Positions 55,996-64,000 of a stretch of DNA of 64,000 nt are shown here, in pieces. A program made the translations under genes and the position numbers. The DNA is taken from the NCBI RefSeq assembly GCF_022419205.1, contig NZ_JAJOZU010000004.1:70995-134994 (forward strand), given 5' to 3'. The notes below the pieces were generated by a model that saw nothing but the letters and a program-made list of their open reading frames with translations, did not search any database and was not told the DNA's origin. Numbering within the stretch: position 1 is the first letter of the stretch; the number at the start of each line of letters is the position of its first letter. Source of the stretch: Thermomonas alba (GTDB taxonomy: Bacteria > Pseudomonadota > Gammaproteobacteria > Xanthomonadales > Xanthomonadaceae).

Positions 55996-57077
55996 CCCCC
56001 GCCCTGCGCCGCAAACTCGAAGCGCTGCGGGAACGCCGCGAGGAGCTCGAACGCCTGCTGGCAGACCCGGCCGTGGCTGCCGATCCCGCCCGCTTTCGCA
56101 GCCTTTCGCGTGAGTTCGCGCGGCTGCAGCCCTTGGCCGATGCGCTGGCGGCGGAGACGCGCGCGCGCGCCGACCTCGAAGCCGCGCTGGCGCTGCGCGA
56201 GGATCCAGAGCTGCGCGCGCTGGCCGACGACGAAATCGCCGCCGCCAGTGCGCGCCTGCAGCACCTGGAACGCGAGCTGCTGGCGCAGCTGGTGCCGAAG
56301 GATGCGCGCGACGATGGCGGGCTGTACCTGGAAGTGCGCGCCGGCACCGGCGGCGACGAGGCGGCGATCTTCGCCGGCGACCTGTTCCGCATGTATTCGC
56401 GCTATGCGGAAGCGCGCGGCTGGCGGGTCGAGGTCGAATCGGCCAATCCCGGCGAGCACGGCGGCTACAAGGAGATCATCGCGCGCATCGAGGGCGAAGG
56501 GGCCTATGCGCGATTGAAGTACGAAGCCGGCACCCACCGCGTGCAGCGGGTGCCGGCCACCGAATCGCAGGGCCGTATCCACACATCCGCCGCCACCGTC
56601 GCGGTAATCGCGCTGGAGCCGGGCGAGATCGACATCAGCCTCGATCCGGGGGATCTGAAAATCGACACCTTCCGCAGCTCCGGGGCCGGCGGCCAGCACG
56701 TCAACAAGACCGAATCGGCGATCCGCATCACCCATCTGCCCACCGGGCTGGTGGTGGAGTCGCAGACCGAGCGCAGCCAGCACGCCAACCGCGACAAAGC
56801 CCTGAAACGCCTCAAGGCAATGCTGGTGGAGGCCGAGCAGGAAAAGCGCGCGGCCGCTACCGCTGCCGATCGCAAGCTGCAGGTCGGCAGCGGTGACCGC
56901 AGCCAGCGCATCCGCACCTACAACTTCCCGCAGGGCCGGATCACCGACCACCGGGTGGAGGGCCTGACCCTGTACGATCTCCCCGGCATCCTCGACGGCG
57001 ACCTGGATCCGCTGATCGATCGCCTGCAGCAGGAGCAGCAGGCCGAAGCGCTGGCACGCCTGGCGCGCGAGGCCTGA
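55992..57077 (+). CDS. prfA: Peptide chain release factor 1
   Basis: 361 aa; terminates translation at UAG and UAA. The codon-recognition PAT motif is in [14 protein letters not shown] and the GGQ tripeptide, which triggers hydrolysis, is at 233-235 (SGAGGQHVN). Coupled to hemA by a 4-bp overlap. The usual partner prmC does not follow here. Confidence 0.97.
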   Translation: MTPALRRKLEALRERREELERLLADPAVAADPARFRSLSREFARLQPLADALAAETRARADLEAALALREDPELRALADDEIAAASARLQHLERELLAQLVPKDARDDGGLYLEVRAGTGGDEAAIFAGDLFRMYSRYAEARGWRVEVESANPGEHGGYKEIIARIEGEGAYARLKYEAGTHRVQRVPATESQGRIHTSAATVAVIALEPGEIDISLDPGDLKIDTFRSSGAGGQHVNKTESAIRITHLPTGLVVESQTERSQHANRDKALKRLKAMLVEAEQEKRAAATAADRKLQVGSGDRSQRIRTYNFPQGRITDHRVEGLTLYDLPGILDGDLDPLIDRLQQEQQAEALARLAREA

Positions 57078-57140
57078 CCCAGCGCCCCAAGGTGTCCATC
57101 CCGGCCCGTCCGCGCGATATCCATTCCACATGAGGTTGCC

Positions 57141-57599
57141 ATGCCGCTTGCCATCGTCCGCGCCGGCCCCGCCGATCTCGACGATCTCGCCGTCCTGTTC
57201 GACGCCTACCGCCAGTTCTACGGCCAGCCGGCCGACCTGACGCGCGCCCGCGACTGGCTGCGCAGCCGCCTGCGCCTGGGCGAGGCGGTGGCGCTGCTGG
57301 CCCGCCGCGACGGCGCGGCGGTCGGCTTCGCCCAGCTCTACCCCATGTTTTCCTCGGTGCGTACGGCGCGCCTGTGGATCCTGAACGATCTATACGTCGC
57401 CGCGGACGCGCGCCGCAGCGGGGTGGGCCGCGCCCTGCTGGATTCCGCCGCCGCGTTCGCCCGCAGCGATGGCGCCGCCGCCATCGCGCTGGAGACCGCG
57501 CGCGACAACCATGCCGCACGCGCGCTGTACCGCGCCGCCGGCTGGCGCGAAGACGCCACCCAGTGGTACTCGCTGGTGTTTCCCGCCGCCGGCCGCTGA
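57141..57599 (+). CDS. GNAT family N-acetyltransferase
   Basis: 152-aa compact GNAT. CoA-binding loop DARRSGVGRALLDSAAAFA and the C-terminal ETARDNHAARALYRAAGWRED are canonical. The small N-terminal region (DDLAVLFDAYRQFYGQP) resembles stand-alone acetylases of amino-acid or polyamine type, but the substrate is unknown. It starts 63 bp after prfA and may share its transcript. Confidence 0.86.
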   Translation: MPLAIVRAGPADLDDLAVLFDAYRQFYGQPADLTRARDWLRSRLRLGEAVALLARRDGAAVGFAQLYPMFSSVRTARLWILNDLYVAADARRSGVGRALLDSAAAFARSDGAAAIALETARDNHAARALYRAAGWREDATQWYSLVFPAAGR

Positions 57600-57662
57600 G
57601 CGGATGCACGCGCATCGCCGCCGACCTACACTGCTGGCATCGTCCATGCCGAGGGCCTGCCG

Positions 57663-58040
57663 ATGCCGATCGATGCCACCCTGCGCCTGCTCAGCAAGGC
57701 CCGCGGCCTGAGCGTGACCGACATCGCCGCCGCGATCCCGCGCGCCGGGATCGACACCGTCAACGCCTGGCTGAAGGGCGAGAAGCTGCCGGGGCGCGAT
57801 CAGGCCGAAGCGCTGGCGCGCGCGCTGGGCGTGCCGGCCGGCGCGCTGCTGGCGGAGCTGGCGCAGACCTTAGACCCGGCACGCACCCGCGGCGAACACC
57901 AGCTGCTGGCCGCCTACCGTGCGCTGACTCCACGCCAGCAGGGCGCGCTGCTGGAGCTGGCGCGCGGCCTGGCCGCCAACGCCAAACCGGGCGATGGCGC
58001 CCCCCGCAAGCCTGCGCCGCGGCGCAGGAAGCCGGCATGA
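57663..58040 (+). CDS. Small XRE-type helix-turn-helix protein upstream of ppk2
   Basis: 125 aa. An N-terminal Cro/C1-like HTH (about 9-60; LSVTDIAAAIPRAGIDTVNAWLKGEKLPGRDQAEALARALGV in two parts) is followed by a short helical segment and a basic Lys/Arg/Pro tail (KPAPRRRKPA). The stop overlaps the ppk2 ATG by 4 bp, which implies coordinated synthesis. It could regulate ppk2, or the basic tail could bind acidic polymers. Function unknown. Confidence 0.8.
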   Translation: MPIDATLRLLSKARGLSVTDIAAAIPRAGIDTVNAWLKGEKLPGRDQAEALARALGVPAGALLAELAQTLDPARTRGEHQLLAAYRALTPRQQGALLELARGLAANAKPGDGAPRKPAPRRRKPA

Positions 58041-58813
58041 AGCCCCTCAAGCGCAAGGCCTACGAGGCAGCGCTGGAGCCGATGCTGCTCGAGCTGGATG
58101 CGGCCGCGCGCTGGGTGAGGCACGCCGGCCAGCGCCTGCTGGTGCTGTTCGAAGGCCGCGATACCGCCGGTAAAGGCGGCGCGATCAAGGCCATCAGCCA
58201 GCATCTGGACACCCGCCAGTTCCGGGTGGTGGCGCTGCCCAAGCCGACCGAACGCGAAAGCACCCAGTGGTATTTCCAGCGCTACGTTCCACACCTGCCC
58301 GCCGCGGGCGAGATCGTGCTGATGGATCGCAGCTGGTACAACCGCGCCGGGGTCGAGCAGGTGATGGGCTATGCCAGTCCGGCGCAGGTCGCCGCTTTCC
58401 TACAACAAGCGCCAGTGTTCGAGAAGCTGCTGGTGGACGATGGCATCCTGCTGTTCAAGTACTGGCTGACCTGCGACCAGGCCGAGCAGGAAGCGCGCCT
58501 GGCCGAACGCCGCGCCGATCCGCTCAAGCGCTGGAAGCTCTCGCCGGTGGATCTGGCCGCACGCGCCCGCTACCGCGACTACACCCGCGCGCGCGAGGCC
58601 ATGCTCGCCGCCACCCATACCCGGCATGCGCCGTGGACGCTGGTGGATTTCAACGACCAGCGCCGCGGGCGCCTGACCCTGATCCGCCACCTGCTCGATC
58701 ATCTGCCCGCCACCGACGTGCCCGAGCCGGTGTTCGAGCTGCCGCCGCTGCGCGGCAAGCCCGCGCGCGAACGCTTCGGGCGCCTGCGCCCGATTCCGCC
58801 ATTCCCGGTCTGA
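58037..58813 (+). CDS. ppk2: Polyphosphate kinase 2 family protein
   Basis: 258 aa, single PPK2 domain. Walker A FEGRDTAGKGG (38-48) and Walker B DRSWYNRAG (97-105), plus lid residues in LSPVDLAARARYRDYTRARE. PPK2 enzymes use polyphosphate to phosphorylate nucleoside mono- or diphosphates; class cannot be fixed from sequence alone. Together with ppk1 and ppx (34042-37974) it gives this genome a second route between polyphosphate and nucleotides. Confidence 0.92.
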   Translation: MKPLKRKAYEAALEPMLLELDAAARWVRHAGQRLLVLFEGRDTAGKGGAIKAISQHLDTRQFRVVALPKPTERESTQWYFQRYVPHLPAAGEIVLMDRSWYNRAGVEQVMGYASPAQVAAFLQQAPVFEKLLVDDGILLFKYWLTCDQAEQEARLAERRADPLKRWKLSPVDLAARARYRDYTRAREAMLAATHTRHAPWTLVDFNDQRRGRLTLIRHLLDHLPATDVPEPVFELPPLRGKPARERFGRLRPIPPFPV

Positions 58814-58826
58814 AGACGGCTGCCCG

Positions 58827-59102
58827 TCAGCCCGTGATGAAGCCGCTCACGGATGGCACCACCGCCAGCTCGATGCGCTCGACGGCAGTCACCTGTGCCA
58901 GCGGCGGCCCCCGCCACAGCCAGCGCTCCAGCACCTCGAGCGCCTGCGGCGCGCCCACCGCCAGCACCTCGACCCGACCATCGGCCAGGTTGCGGGCATG
59001 CCCGCAGATCCCCAGCTGCAGCGCCTGCGCGCGCGTGCTGGCGCGGTAATGCACTCCCTGCACCCGGCCCGAAACGAAGAAGCGCGCGGCGGCCTGGGTC
59101 AT
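58827..59102 (-). CDS. acyP: Acylphosphatase
   Basis: 91 aa; hydrolyses acyl phosphates. Catalytic Arg20 in GRVQGVHYR and Asn38 in GHARNLADGRVEV are in their usual places, and the length is typical. The start overlaps the stop of the TlpA-like gene by 4 bp; it converges on ppk2 with a 13-bp gap. Confidence 0.95.
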   Translation of the reverse strand: MTQAAARFFVSGRVQGVHYRASTRAQALQLGICGHARNLADGRVEVLAVGAPQALEVLERWLWRGPPLAQVTAVERIELAVVPSVSGFITG

Positions 59103-59688
59103 GTCCCCTCCGCGTTCGGGGCTTTCGGGCCGCCACTGGCGGCGATGTCGTCTTCGATCATGCGCGCGGTCACTGGCCCGGTGTACTTGCGCGCCACCCG
59201 GCCATCGGGCGCGATCAGCCAGGTGGTCGGCAGCCCGCGCGGCGCACCGAAGTCACGCGGCGGGTCGTACACGTCCACCTGCGCCACCGGGTACACCACC
59301 GGATGCTTGGCGAGGAAGGCGCGCAGGGCCGCTGCGTCGGTGTCCTCGTAGGCCAGCCCGATCACCGCGATGTGCGGGCGCATCGCCGCCAGCGCCGACA
59401 GCTCGGGCATCTCCTTCAGGCACGGCCCGCACCAGGTCGCCCAGTAGTTGACCAGCACCCACTTGCCGCGCTGCGCGGCGAGGTCGTAGGCCGCGCCGTC
59501 CAGGGTGGTGACGCGCAACTGCGGGCGCTGCGCGGGCGCGGCATCCCCCGCCACCGCCGCGGGTGCGGATGGCGCTGCCGCAGGCGCGGCGGCGGGTGCG
59601 GACGCGGCCGGCGGCTGCGGCGCGCGCGAACAGGCCGCCAGCAGCAGCGGCAGCAGGACCAGCGAAAGACGGGGGACGGACATCGGCT

Positions 59689-59692
<4 letters not shown>
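59099..59692 (-). CDS. TlpA/ResA-like thioredoxin-fold lipoprotein
   Basis: 197 aa. Lipobox LAAC (Cys21), an Ala/Pro-rich linker (about 22-55), then a thioredoxin fold with active site WCGPC (87-91) and cis-Pro in GLPTTWLI. Likely reduces periplasmic disulfides, for example in cytochrome maturation. ATG 59692 overlaps the yihY stop; 59683 is an alternative. Confidence 0.9.
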
Positions 59693-61967
<2,275 letters not shown>

Positions 61968-61971
<4 letters not shown>

Positions 61972-63551
61972 GCGATTCCGATCCCCGTCTGGCCGGCCTG
62001 ACGCCTAAGGTCATCGCGACCCTGCACGCGGGCGCACGCGCGTTGCGCGACGGCCGCCTACCGCAGGCACTCACCCTGCTCGACGACGCGCATCGACAGG
62101 CGCCGCAGCATCCCGAGCCGCTGCGCTATCTGGCCTTGGCCCAACTGCAAGCCCGGCGCCCCCAGGCCGCCGCAGCCCTGCTGCGGCAGGCGCTGTGCCT
62201 GGCGCCTGACGATGCCCTCCTGCACAGCGATCTGGCCGCCGCACTGGCCGCTGGCGGCGATGTCGAGGCCGCCCTCGCCGGCTGGCGACAGGCGGTGACG
62301 CTGGACCCAGCGCTGATGAGTGCCTGGTTCAACCTCGGCCGCAACCTGCAGCAGCAGGGCGAGACCGCCGGCGCGATCGCCGCGCTGGAACGCGCCTGCA
62401 CGCTGGCGCCGCAGGCGCTGCCGCCGCGGGTGCTGCTGGGGGATGCGCTGGTGCATGCCGGGCGCTTCGTCGAGGCCGCCGGCCACTACCGCGCCGCGCT
62501 CGCCGTGCATCCAGCCTGCGGGGATGCCTGGCGCGGCCTGTCCAACATCAAGACCATGCCGCTGGATGAAGCCGACGCCGTCGCGCTGCGCGCGCAGCTG
62601 GAGCGTGCCGATGCGGTCGCCAGCGATCGCATCGCCATGCTGTTCGCACTGGGCAAGCTGGAGGAGGATCGCGGCCACCACGCCGCGGCGCTGGCCGCCT
62701 TCTCGGCCGCCAACGCCCTGCAGAAACAACTGACGCCGTGGAGCGCCGATGCCTTCCGCACCTATGTGCAGCAGGCGCTACGGCTCACCGCCGACCTTCC
62801 CGCGCCGCTCGATCCGCGGCTGGGCGAGGAGGTCATCTTCATCGTCGGCCTGCCGCGCTCCGGCTCGACCCTGTTCGAGCAGATCTTGGCGTCGCATCCG
62901 GAAGTCGAAGGCGCCAGCGAGCTGCCGGACCTCGGAATCGTGATCCAGCAAGAATCGCAGCGCCGCGGCGTGCCCTATCCGCACTGGATCGCGCAGGCCA
63001 GCGCCGAGGACTGGCATCGGCTGGGCCGCGAGTATCTCGCGCGGACCGCGCGCTGGCGCCAGCGGCGGCCGCGCCAGACCGACAAGCAGCCCGACAACTG
63101 GAAGCATGTGGGCATCCTGCGCGCCATGCTGCCCGGCGCGACCATCATCGAGACCCGCCGCGACCCGCTGGAAACCGCGTGGTCGTGCTTCAAACAGCAG
63201 TTCTACAGCCAGCCGCACTTCGCCAACGACATGGCCGACATCGCGCTGTACATGCAGGGCTGTACGCATGCGATGCAGCAGTGGCGCGCGCGCGACCCCA
63301 CCCATATTCATCTGCACGTGTACGAGGATCTGCTGGCGGCACCGGAGGCGCGCATCCGCGCCCTGCTCGCCGATTGCGGGCTGCCCTTCGACCCGGCCTG
63401 CCTGCAGTTCCACCGCGCCGAACGCAGCGTGCGCACCGCCAGCGCCGCCCAGGTGCGCCAGCCGCTGCGTACCGACACTGCCCGCGCGCTGGCCTACGGC
63501 CTGCTGCTGGAGCCGCTGCTGGCCCTGCTGCAAATGCCGCCGCCGCTGTAA
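61968..63551 (+). CDS. TPR-domain sulfotransferase
   Basis: 527 aa. The N-terminal half (about 10-210) consists of TPR-like helical pairs (LRYLALAQLQARRPQAAAALLRQAL; AWFNLGRNLQQQGETAGAIAALERA). The C-terminal half is a sulfotransferase domain with the PAPS 5'-phosphosulfate loop IVGLPRSGSTLFEQIL near residue 293 and a later ETRRDPLETAWSCF segment that fits the 3'-phosphate site. The acceptor is unknown. No signal peptide is seen, so it is predicted cytoplasmic. Confidence 0.88.
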
Positions 63552-63572
63552 ACGCCCCGGTTTTCGGAGACA

Positions 63573-64000
63573 ATGGCAGACATGGACAATCTGCTCATCG
63601 TCACCACCGGCGGCACCATCGACAAGGTTTATTTCGACGCCAAGTCCGATTACCAGGTCGGCGAGCCGCAGATCGGCCGGATCCTGCAGGAACTGGGCGT
63701 GGCCTTCCACTTCCACGTCATTCCGCTGCTGCGCAAGGACTCGCTGGAGCTGACCGACGCCGATCGCCAGCTGCTGCGCGCCACCATCGCCGCGCAGAGT
63801 GAATCGCGCGTGCTGGTGACCCATGGCACCGACACCATGGTGCAAACCGCACGCATGCTGGCCGACATCCCGGGCAAGACCATCGTGCTGACCGGCGCGC
63901 TCAATCCGGCCCGCTTTCGCGGCTCGGACGCGGAGTTCAACATCGGCTGCGCGGTGGGGGCGGTACAGGTGCTGCCGCCAGGGGCGTACATCGCCATGAA
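63573..64000 (+). CDS. Asparaginase-domain protein (3' end outside window)
   Basis: The first 142 codons are visible. The nucleophile motif TTGGTID (11-17) and the second Thr motif THGTDTM mark the type I/II asparaginase fold. NPARFRGSDAEFNIGCAVGAVQ matches the short, single-domain relatives found in xanthomonads, which are about 160-170 aa, so little is missing. An ATG three codons later (63582) is an alternative start. It begins 21 bp after the sulfotransferase stop. Catalytic activity of this short form is uncertain. Confidence 0.85.
   Translation, partial: MADMDNLLIVTTGGTIDKVYFDAKSDYQVGEPQIGRILQELGVAFHFHVIPLLRKDSLELTDADRQLLRATIAAQSESRVLVTHGTDTMVQTARMLADIPGKTIVLTGALNPARFRGSDAEFNIGCAVGAVQVLPPGAYIAM

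Noticed and set aside
54975-57131. 718-codon open frame on the minus strand
   Set aside because: It lies antisense to hemA and prfA, whose motifs ([13 protein letters not shown]) are unmistakable.

Overview
The window is a dense, GC-rich bacterial chromosome segment with about 62 protein genes, one tRNA gene and almost no non-coding space. It looks like a member of the Xanthomonadaceae/Lysobacteraceae (Lysobacter, Luteimonas, Thermomonas or similar). The support is a LysC-LysA fusion, the MurD2-MurL pair known from Xanthomonas, a phoB-phoR-ppk-ppx block, and long stretches of housekeeping genes whose order I recall from this family. I see no prophage, CRISPR array, rRNA or transposase gene.

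Layout from left to right. (1) 1-280: a direct repeat duplicating the 3' end of an nlpD-like gene. (2) 234-11332, mostly minus strand: nlpD-yqaA-pcm-surE, truD-ispF-ispD-ftsB, eno, kdsA, pyrG and glk, many joined by 1-4 bp overlaps; only smr runs the other way. (3) 11538-19797: parE, dadA-slyD, two paralogous NlpC/P60 hydrolases, a thioesterase, ssb, ispB and a dienelactone hydrolase. (4) 19886-25290: lysAC-murL-murD2, joining DAP/lysine synthesis to an unusual route for the D-glutamate of peptidoglycan. (5) 25396-31827: two tandem PhzF-like genes, a Bax-inhibitor-1-like membrane protein, an isocitrate dehydrogenase-type enzyme, an AhpD-like protein, grxC and bepA. (6) 31830-37974: a candidate Pho box, phoB, phoR, ppk1 and ppx, with a miniature transposable element between ppk1 and ppx. 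(7) 38012-47559: M28 peptidase, a nitrilase-like/GNAT pair, rlmJ, a DUF808 protein, another GNAT and mfd; mfd carries 2.5 in-frame copies of a 90-bp repeat. (8) 47659-57077: ychF-pth-rplY-prs-tRNA-Gln-ispE-lolB-TPR protein, divergent from hemA-prfA; a second copy of the miniature element sits between tRNA-Gln and ispE. (9) 57141-64000: GNAT, a small HTH protein overlapping ppk2, acylphosphatase, a TlpA-like lipoprotein, YihY, WrbA, DUF2069, a TPR-sulfotransferase and an asparaginase cut by the window end.

The most notable non-gene signal is the pair of related elements at 36121-36272 and 51299-51417. Both have IS5-like ends, a chain of hairpins and 4-bp target duplications of the YTAR type, and in both the target includes the TAG stop codon of the neighbouring gene. 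The mfd repeat and the nlpD tail duplication are two further repeat events that have altered or copied coding sequence. Functionally the window is rich in envelope genes (nlpD, murD2/murL, kdsA, ftsB, lolB, bepA, NlpC/P60) and in phosphate/polyphosphate genes (phoBR, ppk1, ppx, ppk2).
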